From contig CAVYZF010000009.1 of the NCBI GenBank assembly GCA_963772955.1, forward strand, positions 868,001-932,000: a stretch of 64,000 nucleotides of DNA. The letters are read 5' to 3'. This document shows, piece after piece, positions 7,269 through 16,628 of the stretch (position 1 is its first letter; each line of letters starts with the position of its first letter). The notes under the pieces are model-generated. The model saw only the letters and a program-made list of their open reading frames with translations, was not told the DNA's origin and made no database searches. Source of the DNA: Gp6-AA40 sp963772955 (lineage in GTDB: Bacteria > Acidobacteriota > Vicinamibacteria > Vicinamibacterales > UBA2999). Made by a program: the position numbers and the translations under genes.

Positions 7269-8873
7269 TACTGCACGACCGGTTTGCCTTCAGCCTTTGG
7301 AAGGCGAACACCTGCGAATCGAGCCAGCGTTGGAGCGATGTCCGCCGGCGTGACGGGGGTTCGAATGTGACCGTGCCTGGCGGTGCCGCCGAGCAGAATG
7401 AAGGGGACATGCTGATCGTAGTCGTGCAGCGTTCCGTGCGTCGTCCCGCCTCCGGCCCTGCCGCCGAAGTACCAGGTACTTCTTCGGCACGAGAACAAGG
7501 TCGCCACTGCGGTCGGCGCGGAAGCTCAATGATGCGCTTCTGACTGCCACGTCGGAGCTCGTGTCGGAGAGCCGATCCGACCGCAGCACGTACTCGATGC
7601 CCGGGATCGCTTTCAGTGATTGTTCGAGCGTCGTCATCGCCGGGTGTGAAGCCTTCAGCCGATCGAAGACCCCGGGCGCCAGATACACGTCTGTGAAATT
7701 TGTGGCCTCGACGTAGGAGCCCTGCTCGCGAGGTCCGAACTGCGTCGTGAGTGTTTCCTCGATGCGTTCGCGCACGTCTTCGTTGGCGATGCGCCCTCCG
7801 AGCGGTGCGCTCGCAATCGGCGCCACTCCGTGATCGGCCGACAGCGCGAGCATGTAGTTGGCGCGCCCCACCTTTGCGTCGAGGTGTGCGAGCAGACGCT
7901 GTAAATCCACGTCGAGTTGTCGCAGCACGTCTTCAATCTCACGGCTCTCGGGTCCGAAGCTGTGGCCGACTTCGTCGAGCGCGGAGAAGCTGATGGCGAG
8001 AAAGTCCGTGGTTTCGCGCTGCCCGAGCGCCAGGCTGTCGATCAACGACTCGGCGAGCCCCTCGAGGTAGGCGTCCGAGCGCGGACTCGCCTGCCAGAGT
8101 TGAAAGAAGAGCGCGTCCGCGCCATTCCGCCCGGCGAGGCGGTGCGGGAACAACCCGGACCAGGTTGCGGGCGGACGCTCGCCGACGCCCGCATCGCGCA
8201 TGACGTAGCTGTCCGCAGGCGCTGACAGCGTCCACGAGCTGCCGTTCTCCTGCTCGTAAGGATGCGCGTCGATGAATGCTTTCACCGCGGGTACCGGGGC
8301 GTCGGCAAACGCCCGCGATGTCGCAAACGATCCCGACTCGTCATCGAACCACACGACAGCATCGCCGCCGTGTCCGGCCATGCCGATCGCACTGCGCGCT
8401 TTCAGCGAGAGCGACACGACACGGGCACCAGGCTTCTGCGCGCGTAACTCGTCTGCCAGCGTCGGCACGAGAATCGTCTTTCCGCTGTTGCCAATCGGCG
8501 CGGGCCGGCCGTACGAGATATCGGTCGCCTCCGGATCGTTCGTGCAGCCGACCAGCCGGCGTGATCCGCGGTCCCACCAGGTGTTGGCCACCATGCCATG
8601 CGTGTGCGGAAACGCGCCGGTTCCTAAGGTCGAATGACCCGCGCACGTCAGCGTGTTGAGGTACGGATAGCGCGCGTTGTCGAACACCAACCCTTCGTTG
8701 AGCAACGTGCGGAATCCGCCTTGCCAGTGGCGATTGAACGTCTGCAGGTAGTCCGCGCGCATCTGGTCGACGATGAGCATCACGACGAGTCGCGGTGTGC
8801 CTTGCGCATGGGCGCCGGGAATAACTGTCAGCACGCCGAAGCTGAGCGCGAGAACTGTGTGAAGTCTCCTCAT
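7268..8873 (-). CDS. Alkaline phosphatase superfamily (PafA/nucleotide pyrophosphatase type), frameshifted
   Basis: Secreted phosphomono- or diesterase; signal peptide MRRLHTVLALSFGVLTV..AHA. Metal and nucleophile sites are visible: LIVDQMRADYL (D36), TCAGHSTLGTG (Thr76 as nucleophile), LSADHGVAP, and C-terminal THGTLHDYDQHVP. The total length is 3n+1. The frame breaks near 7473-7478, where KKYLVLRR should read KKYWYFGG; removal of one C restores a complete protein of about 534 residues. This could be a sequencing error or a real mutation, and a truncated product would lack the last metal site. ATG overlaps the HD-GYP stop by 4 bases. Confidence 0.82.
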
Positions 8874-10222
8874 AGCTGGGTGAGCGGATCGATTCCGTAG
8901 TCTGCCGGGTCGACGGGTGCTTGAATCGAGCGTGACTGGGCCCCCTCACTTTCCCACAAGTCGAGCTCGATGGGCTCGGGCATCGGCTTGCCTTCTGAGG
9001 TGAAGAGGAGGCGCACCCGAGGCCGATAGGGATCCGGCGCGTGGGCCTTCAGCACGACGGCGATCTCGCCGGTGTCCAGCCGCACGAGATTTCCTTCGGG
9101 GTAGATGCCGACTAGTTGGACGAAGCGGCGCACCAGGTTCTGATCGAACTGCTTGCCGTCGTTATGCTGCAGCACATTCAGGATGCGATCGGTTGGAAAC
9201 CCCTTGTGATACACGCGCTGTGAGCGCATCGCGTCATACACGTCCGCGATGCCGACCATCGATGTCCCGAGGTTCAGCGACGGCCGCGCGGCGGCGGGAT
9301 ATCCCGTGCCGTCTGCACGCAAGTGATGCTCGAAGGCGACGATCGGCGCGAGCACGGGCATCTCCGGCGTCGTGCGCAGGATCTCCGCACCATCGACAGT
9401 GTGGCGCTTCAGGATCGTGAACTCCTCGGGTGTGAGAGCGCCGGGCTTGTTCAGAATCTCGTTTGGTGTCTGCACCTTGCCGATGTCGTGCATCAACGCC
9501 GCCATCCCGAACTCGCGAAGCTGGGCGCCCTCGATGCCGACGCCGCGCGCCTGCCCCATGGTGAGAATCGAGACGTTCACCATGTGCGTGAAGGTGTAGT
9601 TGTCGTAGTTCTTCAGCGCCGTCAGCGACAGCAGTGCCGTTCGGTTCTGCGCCACGGCCTGCGCGAGAGAATCGACCATCGAGCGAGCCGCATCCGCATC
9701 GGGCGCGCCTTCAGCGCTGGCGCTGTCCCACAGGCCCTCTGCCACTTTCACGGCATCGTCGTAGAGCCGGCGGAACGTCGCGATGTCGCCGCTCGAGGTC
9801 GAAACCTGCTCTTCGAGTTCGAGCCGTCCAACCCGGATATGCGGCAGCTTTGCGAGCGCCGCTGTCGAATCGCCGCCTTCGCCTCTGGCGACAACGGCGA
9901 CGAGTTGCTCGACCTCGGACTCCTGCACACCCTTGTCGATGACGATGCGCTCGATGCCGAGCTGCCGGAGGCGGCGCAACAACTCGCTCATCGTCTCGGC
10001 GGCTCGCGGGACCGGGACGTCACCGACGACGAGCTCTTCGCCTACGATGCCGATCGCGACCGAGGACGTGGATTGATGGACGAGCGTGAGCGTGTCGATG
10101 AGCGCTCGTGCGCTGCGCGCCACGAGAGGGTGGCCGGGCGCGTAGAGCTGCGCTCCACGTATCGCCGCCGCGAGGCGGCGCGAGAGGTCGTCGGCCAGGC
10201 GCGAGCGCTGCGGCACACTCAC
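8870..10222 (-). CDS. HD-GYP domain protein (putative c-di-GMP phosphodiesterase)
   Basis: 450 residues. An N-terminal module (about 8-140) resembles the N-terminus of the HEAT protein upstream (RGAQLYAPGHPLV versus RAVSLYPGAHPAI). A complete HD-GYP domain follows: H213, HDIGK at 245-249, HH at 299-300 and GYP at 307-309. The C-terminal tail (about 390-450) is variable. GTG start (10222-10220) is chosen because it overlaps the upstream stop as GTGA; the longer frame has no support. Cytoplasmic, likely hydrolysing c-di-GMP; a PilZ protein is encoded at 25443. Confidence 0.88.
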   Translation of the reverse strand: MSVPQRSRLADDLSRRLAAAIRGAQLYAPGHPLVARSARALIDTLTLVHQSTSSVAIGIVGEELVVGDVPVPRAAETMSELLRRLRQLGIERIVIDKGVQESEVEQLVAVVARGEGGDSTAALAKLPHIRVGRLELEEQVSTSSGDIATFRRLYDDAVKVAEGLWDSASAEGAPDADAARSMVDSLAQAVAQNRTALLSLTALKNYDNYTFTHMVNVSILTMGQARGVGIEGAQLREFGMAALMHDIGKVQTPNEILNKPGALTPEEFTILKRHTVDGAEILRTTPEMPVLAPIVAFEHHLRADGTGYPAAARPSLNLGTSMVGIADVYDAMRSQRVYHKGFPTDRILNVLQHNDGKQFDQNLVRRFVQLVGIYPEGNLVRLDTGEIAVVLKAHAPDPYRPRVRLLFTSEGKPMPEPIELDLWESEGAQSRSIQAPVDPADYGIDPLTQL

Positions 10223-12468
10223 GTCGTGCTCTTCTCCCGTATTGGAAACTGCGCGACCTGCGCGCGAGCGATCGTGCGCACGGCGCGTCCCCCCGTGTTC
10301 GCGGCAGCTTCGAGGACGGCCAGCGCCTCCGGTGTCCCCAGTTTTCGAAGGGATGTGGCGGCGGCCTGTCTTTGCGACGTGGTTCGAAATGGCGCCCACC
10401 AGCGCCCTCGCAGCAGGACCTGCTGGAGGGCGCGAATCGATTCGGGCCGTGGTCTCATCGTGCCCAGCGCCTCGATCATCGAGATGTGGATGCCAATGAG
10501 TCTTCCTTTCGGCTCACCCTTGGTCAACACGTAGCTGAAAAGTGGTACCGCTTTGTCGTCGCGGATGCTGAGCAACTCGCGCAGCGCGCTGTCGCGCGGC
10601 GTGTCGGCTTCGAGCAGCAGGCGGTGGAGGATGGAATAGGCGTTGGCTGTCCCGATTTCAACCATCGCGTGGATGGATTCGCGCTGAACCTCCGGCTCCG
10701 CATCGCCGAGCATCGACGCCAGTTCGAGCAGTGCCTCCTGGCCGCCGGCCCGCCGGAGTAGCGTGATCGCCGTGCGCCGGACGGCCGGGTTCGCCGAGTT
10801 CTTGAGTTGCTCGACGGACCGGCGGCCGGCCGCGCCGAAACTCAGAAGAAGCGCGGCGAGCCTTCGAATCGCGACCGCATTCTCTTCTCTGGCGAGCGCG
10901 TCGGCCAGGGATCCCACGACACTTGGGCCGAGCGACTGGCACAACTGATTGAAGCGATCCACTTCCGAATCGATCACCGTGCGGAAGTGCATCGCGACGT
11001 GACGGGCGATTGGGCCGCCGCCGAGACGATCGACCGCTCGCGTCGCGGCGATTCGCAACTCGGGTCGTCCATCCGTCTTCGTTTCGCGGACAAGCGCACC
11101 GAGTAGCGCATGGGCGCCGGCGATGTCACCGGTGAGCGTCCGGCGTTCCGCCTCCGATATCGCGATGACGGAGAGCGGTTCCCATTCCGCCGCCACCCCT
11201 TCGATGCGAAGCAGGTCGAGCACCAACTCGAGGTCGAGCTGCGCCAGCGCGGGCTCGGTGATGGTGGTCACCCATGCCTGCACTCGCTCTGGTGGATCAT
11301 CCGATATGCGTTCAACCTCGATCGCGCTCCGCCGTGCCGAGGAAAGTTCCCTCCCGTAATCCTCCGAAACGTTGGTCAGGTTCGAGACGAGGGTGTAGGA
11401 CATCACCGCGTTGGCGACGCCGTCCCACATCGTTTCGAATCCCGCTTCGGTGCCGAGCTCGCCGCGGACGGCTTCTTCCTTCGCCACGTCGACGATGACC
11501 TTCTTGCGCTCGGCGTCGGGGGCCAGCGCTTCGAGCGCCTGGGCCAGACGCTCGGTTCCTTTGCGATCCGCCGCCACGGCGCGTGCCATGAACGAGGCGA
11601 TGACCTGGTCGGTCATCCGGTTGGCGACTGCCGACACGAGATCGGCTTCTTCCTGGTTTGCCGCCTGCCGTCGGTCGAGCATCGCGATCATCGTGTCGGG
11701 GCTCAACCGGGCACAGGACGCGGCGATCGTCTCGAAGGCGGAATTGACTTCGGCCACGCCTTGCGTTCGCGCCGCGTCGATGGCCGTCCGCATCAACTGC
11801 AGCAGGGCAGCGACGCGAACGCCGACCCTGGTGGTGTCGGGGCCGACTGCTTCCTCGAGCTGCTCGACCAGCTGCGAGAAGCGAGCCGGATCGGCAAGGG
11901 CCTCGAGCAGCGACGTCACTGCGCCGGCATCGAGCATTCCCTTCCTGCCTTCGAGGCAGTACGCGATGACGCGATCCCACGTGACGTCAGACCCGCCTCC
12001 GCGCTCGCGCAACACTTCGGCGTAGTCGATTTCCTGGATCTCGAAATGATTTCGCCCCGTGAGCGTCCACGCCTGGCGGATGCCGCCCCCTGCCATCAAG
12101 TCGTCAGGCGAACGAGCCAGCAGCAGGAGCAGCGCGCGCCAATCCTCGGCGTCGGCCTCGGGTTTCACGGTCAGTCGTCCGATCAGTCGTTCATGAAGCA
12201 GCGTGGCGAGCTCACCAATGGAGGAATCGGGGCGGAGCGGCGAACGGCCTTCGATAGCGAGGAGGTCACGATGAACGGCCAGCTTCACCGCGCCCTGACG
12301 GGCGAGACGCCCGGCCGACGCCACGAGCCGCGACAGCGAGCTCCCGATGGCGGGGTGCGCACCTGGGTAGAGCGAGACCGCACGCGCTGCCGCCTTGCAC
12401 GTGCGAGCGAAGTCGGCCAGGAGCATGCTCTGCTCGATGGCCATCGGCTCTGTGGGTGTCGGCGGCAT
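10219..12468 (-). CDS. Large HEAT-repeat protein with an N-terminal module shared with HD-GYP
   Basis: 749 residues, no signal peptide or transmembrane segment. The N-terminal 150 residues (LYPGAHPAI..LAVHRDLLAIEG..) are homologous in pattern to the N-terminus of the next gene. The middle is helical. The C-terminal 250 residues have HEAT-type repeats (NPAVRRTAITLLRRAGGQEAL, AEPEVQRESIHAMVEIG). Probably a scaffold or adaptor for the HD-GYP protein, with which it is coupled by a GTGA overlap. A TAAGAT box is 9 bases before ATG. Exact function is not recognisable. Confidence 0.75.
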   Translation of the reverse strand: MPPTPTEPMAIEQSMLLADFARTCKAAARAVSLYPGAHPAIGSSLSRLVASAGRLARQGAVKLAVHRDLLAIEGRSPLRPDSSIGELATLLHERLIGRLTVKPEADAEDWRALLLLLARSPDDLMAGGGIRQAWTLTGRNHFEIQEIDYAEVLRERGGGSDVTWDRVIAYCLEGRKGMLDAGAVTSLLEALADPARFSQLVEQLEEAVGPDTTRVGVRVAALLQLMRTAIDAARTQGVAEVNSAFETIAASCARLSPDTMIAMLDRRQAANQEEADLVSAVANRMTDQVIASFMARAVAADRKGTERLAQALEALAPDAERKKVIVDVAKEEAVRGELGTEAGFETMWDGVANAVMSYTLVSNLTNVSEDYGRELSSARRSAIEVERISDDPPERVQAWVTTITEPALAQLDLELVLDLLRIEGVAAEWEPLSVIAISEAERRTLTGDIAGAHALLGALVRETKTDGRPELRIAATRAVDRLGGGPIARHVAMHFRTVIDSEVDRFNQLCQSLGPSVVGSLADALAREENAVAIRRLAALLLSFGAAGRRSVEQLKNSANPAVRRTAITLLRRAGGQEALLELASMLGDAEPEVQRESIHAMVEIGTANAYSILHRLLLEADTPRDSALRELLSIRDDKAVPLFSYVLTKGEPKGRLIGIHISMIEALGTMRPRPESIRALQQVLLRGRWWAPFRTTSQRQAAATSLRKLGTPEALAVLEAAANTGGRAVRTIARAQVAQFPIREKSTT

Positions 12469-12487
12469 TCGGGATCGATCTTACCTT

Positions 12488-12598
12488 CCGGGATCCGGGA
12501 TCGGGATCCGGGGCCCGGGGCCCGGGACCCGGGGCCCGTGATTTGGGGTTGGCGTTTCCGATTGGATCCCGGATCCCGAGTCCCGGACCCCGGGGTTT
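12488..12598. repeat. GC-rich heptamer palindrome between divergent operons (GGGATCC/GGGGCCC words)
   Basis: Left part runs GGGATCC, GGGATCG, GGATCCG and GGGGCCC-type words; right part runs GGATCCC, GGATCCC, GAGTCCC, GGACCCC. The period is mostly 7. The arms are mutually complementary and flank an AT-richer centre near 12540-12565. It fills almost the whole space between the HEAT/HD-GYP operon and the nucleoside operon. The word GGGATCC also appears in the array at 33761. Confidence 0.8.
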
Positions 12599-12600
12599 CG

Positions 12601-12606
12601 TATACT
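12601..12606 (+). promoter_or_regulatory. -10-like box TATACT, 7 bases before ATG of the phosphorylase gene
   Basis: TATACT is followed by GCGCCCG and then ATG at 12614. There is no room for a Shine-Dalgarno, so the nucleoside operon may start with a leaderless mRNA. No clear -35 element is visible because the palindrome lies directly upstream. Confidence 0.5.
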
Positions 12607-12613
12607 GCGCCCG

Positions 12614-13918
12614 ATGCCCTTCGTCGACATCATTGCCCGCAAGCGAGACGGGCGGGCGCTTTCGCGTGAGGACATCGACACGTTCGTGACCGGCGTCACC
12701 AGCGCAGCCATTCCGGACTATCAGGCGTCCGCGCTGCTGATGGCCATCGTCATCAACGGGATGAACGACGAGGAGACGGGCTGGCTGGCCGGCGCGATGG
12801 CGCGGTCGGGTGAGCGAGTCGATCTGTCGGATGTCCCCGGCTTCAAGGTTGGCAAACACAGCACGGGCGGCGTGGGCGACAAGGTGTCGATCGTCCTCGC
12901 TCCCGTCGCCGCCGCGTGCGGCGTCGTCGTTCCAAAAATGTCGGGACGCGGGTTGGGTCACACCGGCGGCACGCTCGACAAGCTCGAATCCATTCCAGGT
13001 TATCGCATCGATCTGACAATCGAGGAATTCAAGCAGGTGCTGCGCGACGTCGGCACGAGCATCATCGGTCAGACGTCTGCGTTGGCGCCGGCCGACAAGA
13101 AGATGTACGCGCTGCGCGATGTGACGGCGACGGTCCCGAGCATCCCGCTGATCTCGGCGTCGATCATGAGCAAGAAGCTTGCTGAGGGCAGCAGCGCACT
13201 GGTCCTCGACGTGAAGTGCGGTGATGGCGCCTTCATGAAGGATCTGGCCGATGCACGTGTGCTGGCGACGTCGATGGTCGCCATCGGCACGCACGCGGGC
13301 GTTCGAACGGAGGCGGTCATCACGGACATGAGCGCGCCACTGGGCCGCGCCGTGGGGAACGCCCTCGAGATCATCGAGTGTCTGGAGACGCTGAAGGGGA
13401 CTGGCCCGACGGAACTCACGTCGTTGATTCGCGTCCTCGCGACGCGGATGGTGATGCTCGCGGGCGTTGATCGCGATGAGGCCGCGGCGGCCCGGCGTGT
13501 GGACGCGGCCTTGTCCTCGGGTCGGGCGTTGCAGGTCTTCGCGAAGTTGATCGAACGACAGGGTGGCAACCCGCGTGTTGCGGACGACTACTCACTGCTT
13601 CCGTCCGCGCCGGATTGCGAGTTGTTGCGTGCCACGCGTGACGGATACGTGACAGCGATGCACGCCGAAGCCATCGGCCGTGGGTCTCATGCGCTCGGTG
13701 CCGGGCGCAGTCGCGTCGGCGATGCGGTCGATCACGGAGTGGGGATTGTCGTGATGGCAAAGCCTGGTGATCCTGTAAAGGCTGGCGACATGCTGCTCGA
13801 GTTGCACCACAGGGGCGGACGCAATCTCGAGGCGGCGCTGGCCTTGTGTCGTGAAGCGATTTCCATCGGGGACGAGCCGCCCGCTCCCCGACAGAAGGTA
13901 TTGGGCGAGGTGCGATGA
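12614..13918 (+). CDS. deoA: Pyrimidine-nucleoside/thymidine phosphorylase
   Basis: 434 residues, cytoplasmic. It converts thymidine (or uridine) and phosphate to base and (deoxy)ribose-1-phosphate. The phosphate-binding loop KHSTGGVGDK is at about 81-90, followed by KMSGRGLGHTGGTLDKLESIPG and, later, DVKCGDGAFMKD. Length fits the family. It is first in an operon with a nucleoside transporter, PNP and cytidine deaminase, all overlapping. Whether it prefers thymidine (DeoA) or both pyrimidines (Pdp) cannot be read from the sequence. Confidence 0.93.
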   Translation: MPFVDIIARKRDGRALSREDIDTFVTGVTSAAIPDYQASALLMAIVINGMNDEETGWLAGAMARSGERVDLSDVPGFKVGKHSTGGVGDKVSIVLAPVAAACGVVVPKMSGRGLGHTGGTLDKLESIPGYRIDLTIEEFKQVLRDVGTSIIGQTSALAPADKKMYALRDVTATVPSIPLISASIMSKKLAEGSSALVLDVKCGDGAFMKDLADARVLATSMVAIGTHAGVRTEAVITDMSAPLGRAVGNALEIIECLETLKGTGPTELTSLIRVLATRMVMLAGVDRDEAAAARRVDAALSSGRALQVFAKLIERQGGNPRVADDYSLLPSAPDCELLRATRDGYVTAMHAEAIGRGSHALGAGRSRVGDAVDHGVGIVVMAKPGDPVKAGDMLLELHHRGGRNLEAALALCREAISIGDEPPAPRQKVLGEVR

Positions 13919-15303
13919 GAGACGGGAAAGAGGTGCGGCCGCGCGAGCCGTGGACGAAGCTCGATCTGGCACTACTGGGCGGCCTGGCCGCGATCGCGGT
14001 CGCGGCCATCGGGGTGGGGTTTGCAGGCGCCAGCCGCGTGCAGCCGGTTGCGGGCCTTGCGCTCATCCTCGCGCTGGCGTACTGCCTGTCGTCGGCGCGC
14101 CACGCCATCGACTATCGCACGGTGGCATGGGGCCTCGGACTGCAGTTCGTCTTTGCCCTGATCGTGCTCAAGACCGACGCCGGGCGTGCGGTGTTTCAGA
14201 GTGCCGGCGGCGTCATCACCCAGATTCTGAACTTTGCCTACGTCGGGTCGTCGTTTGTCTTCGGTCCGCTCGGCAACCCTGATGTCTGGCCCAAGATCGT
14301 TACCGGAGTGCTCGGTCCGGACGGCAGCCAGTACGCCAACATCTTCGCCTTCATGGTGCTGCCAACCATCATCTTCATCGCGGCGCTGTTCGCGATGCTC
14401 TATTACTTCGGCGTCATGCAGTTCGTGGTCCGGCTGTTTGCCGTCGTCATGCGGCGCTTCATGCGCGCGAGCGGCGCGGAGTCGTTGAACGTGGCGGCCA
14501 GCATCTTCATGGGCCAGACGGAGGCGCCGCTGACGATCCGGCCCTTCCTTCCGAAGATGACCGAGTCGGAGCTGATGACGGTGATGACGGCCGGTATGGC
14601 CCACATCTCCGGCGGCGTCATGGCGGCGTACATCTTGTTCGGGGTCGAAGCGCAGCATCTGCTGACGGCCGTGATCATGACCGCGCCCGGGACCCTGATG
14701 ATGGCGAAGATCTTCGTGCCCGAGACTGGTCAACCCGAAACGATGGGCACGGTGAGGCTGAAGGTCGAGAAGACGGACGTCAACGTCATCGATGCGATTG
14801 GGCGAGGCACGGGCGAAGGACTGCACCTGGCGCTGAATGTCGGTGCCATGCTGATCTCGTTCCTCGCGATCGTTGCGCTCCTGAACGCGACGCTCGGCCT
14901 CGTCGGCGACGGCCTCCAGCGAGTGGCCGGGTTCGGTGCCGGGTTGAGCCTTCAGCTGATTCTCGGGTATGTATTTGCGCCGATCGCGTGGGCGCTGGGT
15001 GTGCCGTGGCACGATGCGGCAACCGTCGGCAATCTGCTCGGCACGCGCATGGTGCTCAACGAGTTCGTGGCGTACTCACAGCTCGGGCCGCTGAAAAGCA
15101 TGCTCGACCCGAAGTCGTTCACGATCGCGACGTTCGCGCTCTGCGGCTTCGCCAACTTCAGCTCGATCGGCATCCAGATAGGTGGCATTGGCGCGCTCGC
15201 ACCTGAGCGGCGGCACGATCTGGCGCGGCTGGGTCTGCGGGCGATGCTCGCAGGCACCTTTGCCAATTTCCTCACGGCGACGATCGCAGGAATGTTGCTG
15301 TGA
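13915..15303 (+). CDS. Concentrative nucleoside transporter, NupC/CNT family
   Basis: 462 residues with about nine to ten membrane segments. CNT signatures are visible: FMGQTEAPLTIRPFLPKMTESELMTVMTAGMAHISGG (about 198-235) and LIGTRMVLNEFVAY-like LGTRMVLNEF (about 375-385), with GFANFSSIGIQIGG near the end. An extra loop of about 100 residues lies before FAFMVLPTIIFIAAL. It imports nucleosides by ion symport for the phosphorylases around it. ATG overlaps the deoA stop codon (ATGA). Confidence 0.92.
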   Translation: MRDGKEVRPREPWTKLDLALLGGLAAIAVAAIGVGFAGASRVQPVAGLALILALAYCLSSARHAIDYRTVAWGLGLQFVFALIVLKTDAGRAVFQSAGGVITQILNFAYVGSSFVFGPLGNPDVWPKIVTGVLGPDGSQYANIFAFMVLPTIIFIAALFAMLYYFGVMQFVVRLFAVVMRRFMRASGAESLNVAASIFMGQTEAPLTIRPFLPKMTESELMTVMTAGMAHISGGVMAAYILFGVEAQHLLTAVIMTAPGTLMMAKIFVPETGQPETMGTVRLKVEKTDVNVIDAIGRGTGEGLHLALNVGAMLISFLAIVALLNATLGLVGDGLQRVAGFGAGLSLQLILGYVFAPIAWALGVPWHDAATVGNLLGTRMVLNEFVAYSQLGPLKSMLDPKSFTIATFALCGFANFSSIGIQIGGIGALAPERRHDLARLGLRAMLAGTFANFLTATIAGMLL

Positions 15304-16118
15304 GCCTGTTCGATCGGGTTGAAGAAGCCGCGTCCAGGGTGCAGAGGCTGGCCGGCAGGCTGCCGGAGACGGCGATCGTGCTCGGGTCTGGCCTTGGCGA
15401 CTTTGCCGAAACGCTGGGCGATTCGCTGTCATTTCCCTACACCGAGTTGCCGCACTGGCCCGCGTCGAGTGTCGTCGGGCACGCGGGCCAGCTCGTGATC
15501 GGCAACGTGGCCGGCACGCGCATCGCGGCGTTGGCCGGTCGCGCCCACTTCTATGAAGGGCACGATATGGGCACCGTCGTGTTCGCGACGCGCGTCATGG
15601 GCCGGCTCGGCATCAAACAGATCATCCTGACGAACGCGGCGGGTGGCATCAACACCGGCTTCGCGCAGGGCGCGTTGATGATCATCGACGATCACATCAA
15701 CATGCTGGGAAGCAATCCGCTCATCGGACCGAATGACGAGCGCTTCGGCACGCGCTTTCCGGACATGAGTGAGGTGTACTCTCTCCGGCTTCGAAGCATC
15801 GCCGACCAGGCCGCTCGTGCGCAGGGCGTGGCGGTGAGTCACGGTGTCTACGTCGCTGTTCACGGGCCCAGCTATGAGACGCCGGCGGAGATTCGCGCCT
15901 TCCGCGCGCTCGGCGCCGATGCCGTCGGGATGTCGACAGTGCCCGAGGCGATTGTCGCTCGTCACATGGGCATGGACGTGCTCGGGATCTCCTGCATCAC
16001 CAATATGGCCGCGGGCGTGCTGCCCCAGCCGCTCGTGCACGACGAGGTCATGGCAACAGCGCATCGCGTGCGCGGATCGTTCATCTCTCTTCTCGAGGGA
16101 ATCATTGAGCGCCTCTGA
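15300..16118 (+). CDS. punA: Purine-nucleoside phosphorylase (trimeric PNP type)
   Basis: 272 residues. It cleaves inosine and guanosine with phosphate. GSGLGDFAE near residue 30 is the phosphate loop, HGPSYETPAEIRAF (about 190-203) the ribose/phosphate segment, and SCITNMAAG (about 238-246) carries the purine-binding Asn. GTG start overlaps the transporter stop as GTGA, so translation is coupled. Methylthioadenosine phosphorylase is a close relative, but the Asn in the base pocket favours 6-oxopurines. Confidence 0.92.
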   Translation: MSLFDRVEEAASRVQRLAGRLPETAIVLGSGLGDFAETLGDSLSFPYTELPHWPASSVVGHAGQLVIGNVAGTRIAALAGRAHFYEGHDMGTVVFATRVMGRLGIKQIILTNAAGGINTGFAQGALMIIDDHINMLGSNPLIGPNDERFGTRFPDMSEVYSLRLRSIADQAARAQGVAVSHGVYVAVHGPSYETPAEIRAFRALGADAVGMSTVPEAIVARHMGMDVLGISCITNMAAGVLPQPLVHDEVMATAHRVRGSFISLLEGIIERL

Positions 16119-16494
16119 TCTCGTCACTGCCGCACGCCGCGCCCGTCGTCATGCCCATGCTGCCTACTCGAACTTCAAGGTCGGCGCGGCTCTGGAAACC
16201 GCGAGCGGCACCATCATCACCGGCAGCAACATCGAGAACGCCACCTACGGGCTGACGATCTGCGCTGAACGCGTCGCGATGTTCAAGGCGCTCTCTGACG
16301 GACATCGCACGTTCACGCGTGTCGCCGTCGTGGCAGACACGATCGCGCCGACGCCGCCATGCGGTGCATGTCGGCAGATCTTGTGGGAGTTCGGTGGCGA
16401 CCTCGAAGTGATCCTCGCAAATCTCCGCCGCGAGACCGGACGGCATCAGCTCAAGGATCTCTTGCCGCTCCCGTTTGATGCACGACTGCTGTAA
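16105..16494 (+). CDS. cdd: Cytidine deaminase
   Basis: 129 residues. It deaminates cytidine or deoxycytidine to uridine. Zinc site and catalytic Glu are in TICAERVA (about 51-58), and the second zinc pair is in PPCGACRQ (about 84-91); substrate motif SNFKVGAALE is near the N-terminus. The start is taken as TTG at 16105, overlapping the PNP stop by 14 bases, because GAGGGA lies 5-6 bases upstream and the protein then has normal length. It is the last gene of the salvage operon. Confidence 0.92.
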   Translation: MSASDLVTAARRARRHAHAAYSNFKVGAALETASGTIITGSNIENATYGLTICAERVAMFKALSDGHRTFTRVAVVADTIAPTPPCGACRQILWEFGGDLEVILANLRRETGRHQLKDLLPLPFDARLL

Positions 16495-16498
16495 CAAA

Positions 16499-16608
16499 AC
16501 GTGCGGTCCGACGGGGCGACGGGGCGGCGGTGCGAGGTGCACTGCGGACCCTCGGACCGGACCTTCGCACGCCGCCCCGTCGCCCCGCCGGACCGCACGC
16601 TTCGCACT
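16499..16608. repeat. Long GC-rich palindrome after the nucleoside operon
   Basis: Arms of about 38 bases (16499-16537 and 16566-16605) are inverted copies with very few mismatches. They contain the octamer word CGACGGGG twice on the left and its complement on the right. The loop of about 30 bases repeats CGGACC. It lies between cdd (ending 16494) and mtnA (16629) and may terminate or protect transcripts, although no T-tract follows. The arms are long enough to form a cruciform or RNase III substrate. Confidence 0.8.
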
Positions 16609-16614
16609 GGCTGC

Positions 16615-16620
16615 TATCAT
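16615..16620 (+). promoter_or_regulatory. -10-like box TATCAT, 8 bases before ATG of mtnA
   Basis: TATCAT, then CACGACAG, then ATG at 16629. The palindrome ends just upstream. No Shine-Dalgarno is visible, consistent with a leaderless mtnA transcript. Confidence 0.42.
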
Positions 16621-16628
16621 CACGACAG

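Noticed and set aside
6919..7410. Longer N-terminus for the ECF sigma factor
   Set aside because: The extension reads the MGMT-like and phosphatase genes in the wrong frame; sigma proteins of this type start close to 6918.
11110..12669. 519-codon plus-strand frame opposite the HEAT protein gene
   Set aside because: It crosses the palindrome and the deoA start; composition is that of a GC-rich antisense shadow.
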